Assembly: GCA_035530055.1 (NCBI GenBank)
Contig: DATKVN010000054.1
Coordinates: 1 to 21,693, forward strand
DNA from: a bacterium
GTDB taxonomy: Bacteria; UBA6262; WVXT01
Direction: 5' to 3'
DNA: 21,693 nucleotides
In this document: positions 1-7,049 of the stretch, piece after piece
How the letters are laid out: the number at the start of each line of letters is the position of its first letter
How positions within the stretch are numbered: position 1 is the stretch's first letter
Made by a program: the position numbers and the translations under genes
Notes under the pieces: model-generated
What the model saw: the letters and a program-made list of their open reading frames with translations, nothing else
What the model was told of the DNA's origin: nothing
Database searches by the model: none

Positions 1-983
1 TATTGGAGAGGCAGATTCATACTTTTTTAAACGAGGCTATGGGGATATTCCATATGGGACAAAGAGAAATGTGCTGGTTAAGAATCAGTAAGGATGCGAA
101 GAAGAAGGGCTTTAAGATTCGCCATTTTGGGGTAATTGTTCACGCACGCCTTCACGATACTTTCGGGGCAATAGTGGATAAGGCTCAGGTTACCATTTAT
201 ACTCGACAGGAAGATGTGGAAAAATATCATGCCGAGGCAAAAAAAGTTTATGAGGAACGCGATGAGCGTATGGCAGGAATGACCGATGAGAGCGTGGACA
301 CGTTCTATTCCTGTACTTTATGCCAATCGTTCGCTCCTGATCATGTTTGCATAGTTAAACCGGAGAGGTTAGGATTATGTGGCGCTTATAGTTACATTGA
401 TGCTAAGGCTTCTTTTGAGCTGAATCCCACGGGACCGAATCAGCCGGTGAAAAAAGGAGAATGTCTTGACCCGGTAAGGGGTGAGTGGAAAGGTGTAAAT
501 GAATTCATCTATCAAAAGTCAAACAAAACTTTAGAACGTTTCCATGGTTATTCCATAATAAGTTGCCCGGAGACTTCATGCGGCTGCTTTGAATGTATCA
601 TAGCTATACTTCCTGAGACGAATGGTTTTATGATTGTAAATAGGGAATTTGCTGGTATGACTCCCACAGGGATGACTTTCAGCACCCTGGCTGGCTCTGT
701 AGGTGGAGGAGCGCAGACACCAGGCTTTATGGGAATCGGAAGGCTGTATATCGTGAGCAGGAAGTTTATCTCTGCCGATGGGGGGATAAAGCGCTTAGTG
801 TGGATGACCAAAGAGCTCAAAGAAGCACTGGGAGATAAATTTAAGAAGAGGTGCGAAGAGGAGGGAATTCCTGACCTGGTAGATAAAATTGCTGATGAGA
901 CAGTGGCCACCACAACAGAGGAACTTCTCTCATATTTGAAGAAGGTGAAGCACCCGGCTTTAGAGATGGAACCATTGATATAA
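1..983 (+). CDS. acsB: acetyl-CoA synthase (CODH/ACS alpha subunit), 3' part, cut by window start
   Basis: Catalyses assembly of acetyl-CoA from CO, a corrinoid-bound methyl group and CoA at the Ni-Ni-[4Fe-4S] A-cluster. The visible 326 residues are the C-terminal part; the reading frame is open to base 1, and bacterial AcsB is about 730 residues, so roughly 400 residues lie outside. The six A-cluster ligands are visible as Cys104, 107, 116, 126, 193 and 195 of the fragment (motifs CTLC and SCGCFEC). Their spacing (3, 9, 10, 67, 2) equals that of Moorella AcsB Cys506/509/518/528/595/597 as I remember it. First gene of the acs block; an ACT-domain gene and acsC follow. Identity is very secure. 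Confidence 0.97.
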   Translation, partial: LERQIHTFLNEAMGIFHMGQREMCWLRISKDAKKKGFKIRHFGVIVHARLHDTFGAIVDKAQVTIYTRQEDVEKYHAEAKKVYEERDERMAGMTDESVDTFYSCTLCQSFAPDHVCIVKPERLGLCGAYSYIDAKASFELNPTGPNQPVKKGECLDPVRGEWKGVNEFIYQKSNKTLERFHGYSIISCPETSCGCFECIIAILPETNGFMIVNREFAGMTPTGMTFSTLAGSVGGGAQTPGFMGIGRLYIVSRKFISADGGIKRLVWMTKELKEALGDKFKKRCEEEGIPDLVDKIADETVATTTEELLSYLKKVKHPALEMEPLI

Positions 984-996
984 TTGAAAAAGGAGG

Positions 997-1085
997 GTCG
1001 CTGTTCCGACGAATAAGGAGGAACGTGTTAGCGACGCCTGCGAGTCGGTGAGCAGGCAGGTCACCGACTGAAGCGAAGCGAAAGG
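997..1085 (+). repeat. structured intergenic repeat, copy 1 of a tandem pair
   Basis: An 89-base GC-rich unit between acsB and the ACT gene. Visible pairings: outer stem GTCGCT (997-1002) with AGCGAC (1030-1035); inner stem GTTCC (1003-1007) with GGAAC (1020-1024), closing a 12-base loop; second hairpin GCCTGC (1036-1041) with GCAGGC (1052-1057) around the loop gagtcggtga. That loop can instead pair perfectly over 9 bases with TCACCGACT (1061-1069), giving a pseudoknot or alternative fold. The unit ends with a GCGAAGCGAAAGG box. It is non-coding and of unknown function. Confidence 0.8.
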
Positions 1086-1172
1086 GTCGTCGTCGCGACG
1101 AGTAAGGAGCGACAAGTCTGGCGACGGGTTCGAGATGGTGAGAACCCCGGCCGGATTGAGCGAAGCGAAAGG
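1086..1172 (+). repeat. structured intergenic repeat, copy 2 of a tandem pair
   Basis: Second unit, directly abutting copy 1. The stems differ in sequence but still pair: GTCGTC (1086-1091) with GGCGAC (1120-1125, one G-T wobble), GTCGC (1092-1096) with GCGAC (1109-1113), and GGGTTC (1126-1131) with GAACCC (1142-1147). The loops are conserved between copies (gacgaRtaagga and gagNNggtga), as is the terminal GAGCGAAGCGAAAGG box. The 9-base loop pairing of copy 1 is not kept here. The end of the unit runs into the AAAGGAGG ribosome binding site of the ACT gene. Confidence 0.8.
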
Positions 1173-1185
1173 AGGTGAGTAAGTT

Positions 1186-1599
1186 ATGGCTAAAGCGAAC
1201 AAAGTCAATCATTTGATTGTGGAGACTCCTGATGAAGTGGGCATGATGGCAAAGGTCTGCTCGGCAGTTTCGGATGCGGGAGTAAATATTAAAGCTCTCT
1301 GTGCCTATGTTGAAGACGAGAAAGGGTATTTTATGTTTTTGACGGATGACAATTCAAAAGCAGAACAGGCGCTTAAATCTGCTGGTTTTGGAGTGAGTCA
1401 AGAAGAGGCTGTAGCTGTTGAACTGGATAACGAGATAGGGGCGGCGAAAAGAATGGCCAAGAAATTGGCAGATGCCGGAGTTAATCTAAAGAAATGTTAT
1501 GGTTCCACTGGTAATGGCACCATGGCACTCCTCGTGTTCAATTCAAGCGACAACGAGAAAGCAATAAGGGCCCTTGGTATTGTGGGAGTTGGGGAATAA
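1186..1599 (+). CDS. tandem ACT-domain protein, probable amino-acid-responsive regulator
   Basis: A 137-residue cytoplasmic protein made of two ACT-like halves (about residues 7-70 and 75-137), each starting with a ligand-loop type segment (ETPDEVGMMAKVCSAVSDAG and, more degenerate, AAKRMAKKLADAGVN). ACT domains normally bind amino acids or similar small ligands and control a partner enzyme or transcription. No catalytic domain is attached, so any effect would be through a partner or by dimerisation. The start is ATG, preceded by a strong AAAGGAGGTGAG site that joins the end of the structured repeat. Its position between acsB and acsC suggests feedback on acetyl-CoA synthesis, but the ligand cannot be told from sequence. 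Confidence 0.85.
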   Translation: MAKANKVNHLIVETPDEVGMMAKVCSAVSDAGVNIKALCAYVEDEKGYFMFLTDDNSKAEQALKSAGFGVSQEEAVAVELDNEIGAAKRMAKKLADAGVNLKKCYGSTGNGTMALLVFNSSDNEKAIRALGIVGVGE

Positions 1600-1761
1600 T
1601 CCGATTTCCCAAGATACAAATAGTCGAATAAATTGAGATGAATTCATTTTGGTGAAGTTTAGATGGAAACATTTCGTAAGGGGTTATTTTTATATCAGAA
1701 CCAGCAAAAATGCCAGGAGTCTGTCAAAAATTCTTATCTTTAGTGCTCATGGATTAGAAGC

Positions 1762-1767
1762 TATAAT
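1762..1767 (+). promoter_or_regulatory. possible -10 element upstream of acsC
   Basis: A perfect TATAAT lies 25 bases before the acsC start codon in the 192-base gap after the ACT gene. The matching -35 position (around 1739-1744, TTTAGT) keeps only about three consensus bases, and the resulting leader would be under 20 bases. Weak candidate for an internal promoter. The rest of the gap, 1600-1760, shows no gene or hairpin I could support. Confidence 0.25.
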
Positions 1768-1781
1768 TACATCCCTCGATT

Positions 1782-1788
1782 GGAGGAG
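1782..1788 (+). promoter_or_regulatory. ribosome binding site that sets the acsC start
   Basis: GGAGGAG ends three bases before ATG 1792. The longer frame opening at TTG 1780 would begin just ahead of this site and translate it, so the ATG at 1792 is the better start. That choice also gives cluster cysteines at 17, 20, 25 and 42. Confidence 0.75.
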
Positions 1789-1791
1789 AGT

Positions 1792-3129
1792 ATGGCTTTA
1801 ACGGGTTTGGAGATTTATAAACATTTGCCGAAGACGAACTGTAAGAAGTGTGGTTTTCCCACCTGTTTAGCATTTGCTATGGCTCTGGCGGGAAAGAAGA
1901 CTTCGCTGGATAAGTGTCCTGATATTACAGAAGAGGCGAAGCTTGCCCTGGAATCTGCTTCTCAACCTCCTATGTCAACAGTTACTATGGGGGTGGGAGA
2001 GAATCAAGTAGAGATTGGTGGTGAGACAGTTCTCTTCCGACACGAGAAGACTTTCTACCACCCTTGCGCTATTGGCATTACTTTGAGTGACTCGCTGGAA
2101 AAGGAAAAGATTCTTGAGCGAATTGAAAAGGTCGATAAGTTAAAATTTGAAAGGGTAGGTATGTTTCTGCAAGTGAATCTCATTGCTATTTCTAACGATA
2201 GCAATAATCAAGACAAGTTTTCCGATGCGGTAAAAGCCGCGACGGAAAAATCTAATTTACCATTAATTTTAATCTCCAATAATCCGCAAGCTTTAGAGGA
2301 TGGTTTGAAAATATGTGCTGAAAGAAAGCCATTAATTTATTCGGCTAAGGAAGATAATCGAGAAGCTATGGTAGATTTAGCTAAAAAATATTCCTGCCCC
2401 TTGGTAATTTATGGGAAAAATTTAGAGGAGTTAGATTCCCTTTCCCAGAAGGTAGTTGCCTCGGGAGTGAAGGATGTTGTCCTTGACCCTGGAACAAGAA
2501 ATCTGGGCGGCTCTGTTCAGGATTTTACCCAGCTCAGGAGGTTAGCCTTAAAGAGAGGCTACCGCCCATTCGGTTATCCGGTAATTGCCTTTGTTAATGG
2601 TAGTGACCCTTACCAGGAAGTTTCTATGGCCGCTACTTATATTGCCAAGTATGCTAACATTGTGGTGCTTGATAGAATTGAGCCGGAAGAGATTCTACCT
2701 TTGATTACTCTGAGGCAGAATATCTACACCGATCCTCAGAAGCCGATAATGGTTGAGCCCAAACTTTATGAAATTGGCAAACCAAATGAGAATTCTCCGC
2801 TACTGGTAACTACAAACTTTTCTCTTACATTCTTTACGGTTCAGCCGGAGATTGAAGCAAGTAAAGTTCCCTCCTATCTATTAATCGTTGAAGCTGAAGG
2901 TCTCTCTGTGCTTACCGCCTGGGCTGCTGAGAAGTTTACCCCCGAGGGGATTTTTGAGGCAATGAAGAAGGCAGAAGTGGAGAAGAAACTATCTCATAAA
3001 AAAATAATCATTCCTGGCTATGTAGCTGTAATGAAGGCAAAATTAGAAGATGAGAGTGGCTGGGAAGTTCTCGTAGGTCCCAAAGAGGGTTCGGGAATTC
3101 CCAAGTATCTGAAAGGGACCTGGCAATAG
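1792..3129 (+). CDS. acsC: corrinoid/iron-sulfur protein large subunit (CFeSP gamma)
   Basis: Large subunit of the cytoplasmic CFeSP, which carries the methyl group as methylcobamide from AcsE to AcsB. From the chosen ATG it is 445 residues, about the family length. The N-terminal [4Fe-4S] domain has Cys17, 20, 25 and 42 (CKKCGFPTC, then DKCP). A TIM-barrel-like middle (about 95-310) and a C-terminal corrinoid-binding part (about 320-445) follow the family plan; those two assignments are by family knowledge rather than a short motif. The partner acsD lies downstream, separated here by acsV and cooC. The next gene starts 16 bases after the stop. Confidence 0.96.
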   Translation: MALTGLEIYKHLPKTNCKKCGFPTCLAFAMALAGKKTSLDKCPDITEEAKLALESASQPPMSTVTMGVGENQVEIGGETVLFRHEKTFYHPCAIGITLSDSLEKEKILERIEKVDKLKFERVGMFLQVNLIAISNDSNNQDKFSDAVKAATEKSNLPLILISNNPQALEDGLKICAERKPLIYSAKEDNREAMVDLAKKYSCPLVIYGKNLEELDSLSQKVVASGVKDVVLDPGTRNLGGSVQDFTQLRRLALKRGYRPFGYPVIAFVNGSDPYQEVSMAATYIAKYANIVVLDRIEPEEILPLITLRQNIYTDPQKPIMVEPKLYEIGKPNENSPLLVTTNFSLTFFTVQPEIEASKVPSYLLIVEAEGLSVLTAWAAEKFTPEGIFEAMKKAEVEKKLSHKKIIIPGYVAVMKAKLEDESGWEVLVGPKEGSGIPKYLKGTWQ

Positions 3130-3144
3130 GAAACGAATGGCATT

Positions 3145-5085
3145 ATGGAGAAATGTAAAATAATCTTTTATCCCTGGAAGAAGGAAGTAACTGTCCCTAG
3201 TGGTACTGACCTGTTGACCGCAGCAATAAGAGCTGGTGTCAATATTTATAACAGTTGTGGAGGTGAAGGGGTCTGTGGTCGATGCAAGGTTATTCTCAGA
3301 AAGGGAGAGGTCATTACCGAACCAACGGGACGTTTGAGTGCTGAGGAGAGGAAGAAGGGCTATGTTCTTGCTTGCCGGACTACCTGCAAGGGAAGAATGG
3401 AAATTGAAGTACCTCCCGAATCTCGCCTGGAAGGTTTGGAGATTCTTACTGAGGAGGCAAAGGCAAAGAGGTTAGTTGGACTCTATACACCAGCAGAAGA
3501 AGTGGAGAAAGGGCCTGAAGTAGCTCTGGAGAGAGTGTTTACTCATGGGCCCCTTTCAACCAAGCTATATTTAGAACCTTCTCCTCCTACTTTGGAAGAT
3601 AATGTTGGCGATCTGGAACGGGTCTATCGGGAAATCAGAAAGGGACGGGAAATTCCCATTATGCAGATGGGCTTAGCCAATATTAAAAAATTGAGCAAAC
3701 TTCTCAGAGAAAGTGACTGGAAAGTGACTGCTACCCTTGGTAATCGAAACGAGACTACGGAAGTGGTTCTAATTGAGCCCGGGGATACGACTAATAAAAA
3801 TTATGGCGTGGCAGTAGATGTCGGGACAACAACAATAGTGGCTTATCTGGTCAACTTGAGAGAGCGTCAGGTTCTGGGTGCAAAAGCTTGCTATAATCCG
3901 CAAGTCGATTTTGGTGAGGACGTTATCTCCCGGATAATTTTCGCTCAGGAAAAGGATAGGTTAGAAAAGTTGCACCATGTGGTAATAGATGCAATTAACA
4001 ATCTCATTTTAGGAATGGCTCTGGAACACAATTTGACCCTTAACGATATTAATGGCGTTGCCTGCGCCGGGAACACAACTATGATTCACCTTTTGTTGCG
4101 AGTTCCTCCCGAATACTTACGAAAGGAACCATATGTCCCCACTGCTGGTTTCATTCCTGTTATAAGAGCTGCTGAGGCAGGAATTAAGATTAATCCTCGG
4201 GGGCTCCTCTGTTGCATCCCTGGAGTGAGTAGTTATGTTGGTGGGGATATAACAGCTGGCGTTTTAGCTTCGGGCTTGGATGATTTACCAACTCTGGGAC
4301 TATTTATAGATCTGGGGACAAATGGTGAGGTAGTCCTGGGAAATAAAGACTGGTTAATCTGCTGTTCCACTTCTGCTGGTCCCTGTTTTGAAGGTGGAGG
4401 GATAAAATGGGGAATTCGCGCGATGAAAGGGGCTATTCAGAAAGCAGAAATAAATTCTTCCAGGGATAGAGTCAAGCTCTATACTATCGGAAAACAGAAG
4501 CCCAAGGGTATCTGTGGTGCTGGACTGGTCGACTGTGTGGCTGAGCTTTTGAAAAGTGGCAGGCTCAATAGGGCAGGGAAGCTGATTCCCGAATCGTCGA
4601 AGCGAATAAGGAAAGGAGAAGATGGTTGGGAATTTATTCTGGCAGAGTCGAGAAAGTCTGCTGTAGACCAGGACATTGTTATAACCGAGACTGATATAAA
4701 GAACCTGATACATTCAAAAGGAGCAATCTATTCCGGAGCTGAAGTTCTATTGAAACGGGTGGGCTTGAGTTTTCAGAATTTAGAACAAGTGTTCATTGCC
4801 GGCGGATTGGGAACAGCTTTAGATGTGGAGAAAGCAATTATGATTGGGCTTCTGCCCGACCTTCCTCCGAAAAAATTCACCTTCATTGGCAATAGCGCCA
4901 TTGCTGGAACCAGGATATGTCTTCTCTCTCAGGAGGCAATGAGAAAAGCAGAAAAGATTGCGGGGAAGATGACCTATGTCGATTTGAGTACAGAGCCAGA
5001 ATTTATGAATAATTATACTGCTTCACTTTTTTTGCCGCATACAGATATAAGCCTCTTCCCCAGCGTGAAGAAATTGATAGGTTGA
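3145..5085 (+). CDS. acsV: ATP-dependent reductive activator of the corrinoid protein (RACo)
   Basis: Re-reduces inactive Co(II) CFeSP to Co(I) using ATP. The N-terminal plant-type [2Fe-2S] domain has Cys38, 44, 47 and 77. A linker and middle region follow, then a C-terminal ASKHA-type ATPase (DUF4445 family) from about residue 220. Visible nucleotide-site motifs are DVGTTT (225-230), AGNTTMIHLL (308-317), IDLGTNGE (388-395), a GPCFEGGG loop, and FIAGGLG near the end. At 646 residues it matches RACo length. The start ATG has only a weak AGGAAA site, consistent with coupling to acsC, whose stop is 15 bases earlier. Lying between acsC and acsD supports action on CFeSP. Confidence 0.93.
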   Translation: MEKCKIIFYPWKKEVTVPSGTDLLTAAIRAGVNIYNSCGGEGVCGRCKVILRKGEVITEPTGRLSAEERKKGYVLACRTTCKGRMEIEVPPESRLEGLEILTEEAKAKRLVGLYTPAEEVEKGPEVALERVFTHGPLSTKLYLEPSPPTLEDNVGDLERVYREIRKGREIPIMQMGLANIKKLSKLLRESDWKVTATLGNRNETTEVVLIEPGDTTNKNYGVAVDVGTTTIVAYLVNLRERQVLGAKACYNPQVDFGEDVISRIIFAQEKDRLEKLHHVVIDAINNLILGMALEHNLTLNDINGVACAGNTTMIHLLLRVPPEYLRKEPYVPTAGFIPVIRAAEAGIKINPRGLLCCIPGVSSYVGGDITAGVLASGLDDLPTLGLFIDLGTNGEVVLGNKDWLICCSTSAGPCFEGGGIKWGIRAMKGAIQKAEINSSRDRVKLYTIGKQKPKGICGAGLVDCVAELLKSGRLNRAGKLIPESSKRIRKGEDGWEFILAESRKSAVDQDIVITETDIKNLIHSKGAIYSGAEVLLKRVGLSFQNLEQVFIAGGLGTALDVEKAIMIGLLPDLPPKKFTFIGNSAIAGTRICLLSQEAMRKAEKIAGKMTYVDLSTEPEFMNNYTASLFLPHTDISLFPSVKKLIG

Positions 5086-5100
5086 TTTAGGTGGCTAGTG

Positions 5101-5853
5101 ATGGCTTTTACTATTGCAGTGGCAGGTAAGGGCGGAAGTGGCAAGACGACTTTAGCCACTCTGACTATTCTCCAGCTCATCAGACAGAATAAGGGACCTA
5201 TTCTGGCAGTTGATGCTGACCCCAATTCCAATCTGAACGTAGGTCTGGGTATGAAATTTGAAGAGACCATAGCTGACCTACGAGAAGAGGTTCTGACTAA
5301 AGAAATTCCTTCAGGGATGTCCAAAACCGAATTTTTCGATTATCGCCTACACGAATGTCTGGTGGAAGGTGATAAGGTTGACCTCTTGGTGATGGGTCGG
5401 CCGGAAGGTCCTGGCTGTTACTGTGCAGTGAATAATCTTCTCAGGCAATATCTCTCCAGAATTTCTAAGCAGTACAAATATGTAGTTATGGATAACGAGG
5501 CGGGAATGGAACATTTGAGCAGGAGAACGACCGATGGTGTGGATGTACTACTTGTCACTAGCGATCCCACTTTGGTAAGTATCAGGTCTGCAGCGAGAAT
5601 TCAGGAAATCGCTCTGCAGATAAAGCTAAAAATAAAAGATATATATTTAATTATTAATCGAGTAGCGAAAGCTAAAGATATTTCCTCTCTCATTTCAGGA
5701 GGCATCCCCGATAGGTTGTCGCTTTTGGAAAATATACCCGAGGACCCTTTGATCCTTGAGGCCTCTAAAAAAGAGGAAGACCTTCTCTCTATTCCAGCGG
5801 AATCTCCTTCTTTCCAAGCAGTTGGTAGATTAATGAAAAAACTGAAGTTATAG
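5101..5853 (+). CDS. cooC: nickel-insertion ATPase for CODH/ACS (CooC/AcsF family)
   Basis: A MinD/ParA-type dimeric ATPase that helps load Ni into CO dehydrogenase or the ACS A-cluster. The deviant Walker A GKGGSGKTT is at residues 9-17, and the DADPNSN box follows at 38-44. The Cys-x-Cys of the family metal site is Cys106 and Cys108 (GPGCYCAVN). The protein has 250 residues, as expected. GTG 5098 directly precedes ATG 5101; TAGGTGG at 5088-5094 is better spaced for the ATG, so I use 5101. Whether it serves CODH (CooC) or ACS (AcsF) cannot be settled from sequence, since both are in this fold; the position in the acs block fits either. Confidence 0.92.
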   Translation: MAFTIAVAGKGGSGKTTLATLTILQLIRQNKGPILAVDADPNSNLNVGLGMKFEETIADLREEVLTKEIPSGMSKTEFFDYRLHECLVEGDKVDLLVMGRPEGPGCYCAVNNLLRQYLSRISKQYKYVVMDNEAGMEHLSRRTTDGVDVLLVTSDPTLVSIRSAARIQEIALQIKLKIKDIYLIINRVAKAKDISSLISGGIPDRLSLLENIPEDPLILEASKKEEDLLSIPAESPSFQAVGRLMKKLKL

Positions 5854-5905
5854 GAATAATATCCCTCTCTCCAGTAAAGAATGGAAGACATATTAAATAA
5901 AATCC

Positions 5906-5910
5906 AGGAG
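5906..5910 (+). promoter_or_regulatory. ribosome binding site supporting a TTG start of acsD
   Basis: AGGAG lies 7 bases before TTG 5918. In that frame a stop codon sits at 5894-5896 and no ATG or GTG lies between, so TTG is the only usual start codon that keeps the conserved N-terminus. Confidence 0.7.
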
Positions 5911-5917
5911 CATAAAA

Positions 5918-6880
5918 TTGGAAAAAGCTACTGAAAAGTGGGCAAGTAAAGTTAACCAGCTAATTATTGGAGCGACGCAGAAAGAAGGTGGAACGAGGAG
6001 TTCTGTTATTAAGGTTGGAGGAGCTACTACTCTACCATTCCTCCACTTTGAAGGAGTTATCCCCAATCCCCCGGCAATTGCTATGGAAGTCTGGGATATG
6101 GAGCCTCCTGATTGGCCGGCTGTACTAAAGGAGCCATTTGGAGACGTGCTTGGTGATCCAGTGGAATGGGCTAAGAAATGCGTAAACGAGTATGGCGCCG
6201 ATTTTCTATGCCTGCGTCTCGCTTCCACAAACCCGGATATCAAAAATAGCTCTCCGGAAGATGCTTCGGCCACGGTCAAGAAAATTCTGGAAGCGGTGTC
6301 CGTGCCTTTAATGATTATAGGATGTAACCAGGCAGAAAAGGACACTGAAGTTATTCCTGCAGTCAGTGAAGCTGCCCGGGGGGAGAACTGCCTGGTAGGC
6401 ATAGCAGTGGAAGCAAACTACAAGACAATAACTGCAGCCTGTCAAAGTGATGGACATTCGATAATTGCCGAATCTCCCATCGATATCAATTTAGCCAAGC
6501 AATTGAATATTCTTATATCAGATATGGGTTTTTCTCCGGAGAAGATAATTATGCACCCTGCCACAGGAGCTCTGGGCTATGGTCTGGAATATACTTATTC
6601 CATAATGGAGCGCAGTCGCCTGGCAGCTCTGCAAGGAGATAAGATGATGTCCATGCCCATGGTAAATTTCGTGGGACAGGAAGTGTGGAGAGCCAAAGAA
6701 GCTAAAGCCTCTGAAGAAGAAGTTCCCGAGTGGGGACCAATAGCTTCCAGAGGGCCACTGTGGGAAGTTACTACTGCTGTTAGTTATCTTCAGGCAGGAG
6801 CAGATATCCTGGTAATGTGCCACCCCAAAGCAATAGATAGCGTCAAGAAGGTTATCGAAGAATTAATGAAAAAGGAATAA
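5918..6880 (+). CDS. acsD: corrinoid/iron-sulfur protein small subunit (CFeSP delta)
   Basis: Small subunit of the CFeSP heterodimer; a TIM barrel that contacts the corrinoid domain of AcsC and cycles between the methyltransferase and AcsB. The 320 residues match the family length (about 310-325). Recognisable family segments include VGGATTLPFLHFEG, IAMEVWD and HPATGALGYGLEYTYS. It begins with TTG, supported by AGGAG. It follows cooC after 64 bases and is followed by a 169-base gap rich in hairpins and repeats before acsE, so downstream expression may be adjusted there. Identity secure. Confidence 0.95.
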   Translation: MEKATEKWASKVNQLIIGATQKEGGTRSSVIKVGGATTLPFLHFEGVIPNPPAIAMEVWDMEPPDWPAVLKEPFGDVLGDPVEWAKKCVNEYGADFLCLRLASTNPDIKNSSPEDASATVKKILEAVSVPLMIIGCNQAEKDTEVIPAVSEAARGENCLVGIAVEANYKTITAACQSDGHSIIAESPIDINLAKQLNILISDMGFSPEKIIMHPATGALGYGLEYTYSIMERSRLAALQGDKMMSMPMVNFVGQEVWRAKEAKASEEEVPEWGPIASRGPLWEVTTAVSYLQAGADILVMCHPKAIDSVKKVIEELMKKE

Positions 6881-6899
6881 TGAATTCATAGGGTTAACA

Positions 6900-6955
6900 C
6901 TGGAGTTCTCCCGAAAGGGAGGAGACCTTGCTTTCGCAAGGAGTCCAGAATTTTT
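6900..6955 (+). terminator. multi-hairpin element with T-run, possible terminator or attenuator
   Basis: CTGGA (6900-6904) can pair with TCCAG (6944-6948), enclosing two hairpins: CTCCC/GGGAG with a GAAA loop (6908-6921) and CCTTGC/GCAAGG with a TTTC loop (6926-6941). AA and five T residues (6951-6955) follow. It lies between acsD and acsE. It could lower read-through, or simply be another structured repeat; the short T-run makes full termination doubtful. Confidence 0.45.
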
Positions 6956-7008
6956 GGAGTAGCGAAACTTGTTTCGCGTTAATAACGCAGAGCAAGCTCT
7001 GCTACTCC
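6956..7008 (+). repeat. cloverleaf-like dispersed repeat, copy 1
   Basis: Ends are GGAGTAGC (6956-6963) and GCTACTCC (7001-7008), an exact inverted repeat. Inside are three self-pairing arms: GCGAAAC/GTTTCGC (6962-6977), GCGTT/AACGC (6976-6988) and GCAGAGC/GCTCTGC with an AA loop (6987-7002). A second copy with a different third arm lies at 18418-18467. Non-coding; function unknown. Confidence 0.85.
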
Positions 7009-7032
7009 ACGCAGACTGAAGTCTGCTACTCC
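7009..7032 (+). repeat. additional arm of the cloverleaf repeat
   Basis: GCAGACT (7011-7017) pairs with AGTCTGC (7020-7026) across a two-base loop and is followed by TACTCC. The pattern is the same as the third arm plus right end of the full element, so the repeat seems to grow by adding hairpin modules. It ends just before the acsE ribosome binding site. Confidence 0.7.
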
Positions 7033-7049
7033 TTCAGGGAGGGAAGAAT

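Noticed and set aside
997-1172. CRISPR array or tRNA cluster in the repeat-rich gap
   Set aside because: Only two units, no uniform repeat with unique spacers, and no tRNA acceptor, anticodon arm or CCA pattern; the structure is a different kind of element.
841-1212. Minus-strand reading frames (123 and 82 residues) over the end of acsB and the repeat region
   Set aside because: They run across the two structured repeats and antisense to acsB, have no recognisable domain and no good ribosome binding site; best explained as chance openings in GC-rich repeat DNA.
1633-1664. TTGAGA ... TTAGAT as a promoter after the ACT gene
   Set aside because: The spacer is 20 bases and the -10 match is poor; the TATAAT at 1762 is a better, though still weak, candidate.
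1780-1791. TTG start for acsC
   Set aside because: The codons after it are the GGAGGAG ribosome binding site itself; ATG 1792 gives the family cysteine numbering.
5881-5934. 17-codon reading frame before acsD as a leader peptide
   Set aside because: No regulatory codon pattern or terminator hairpin accompanies it, and it runs into acsD only by frame chance.
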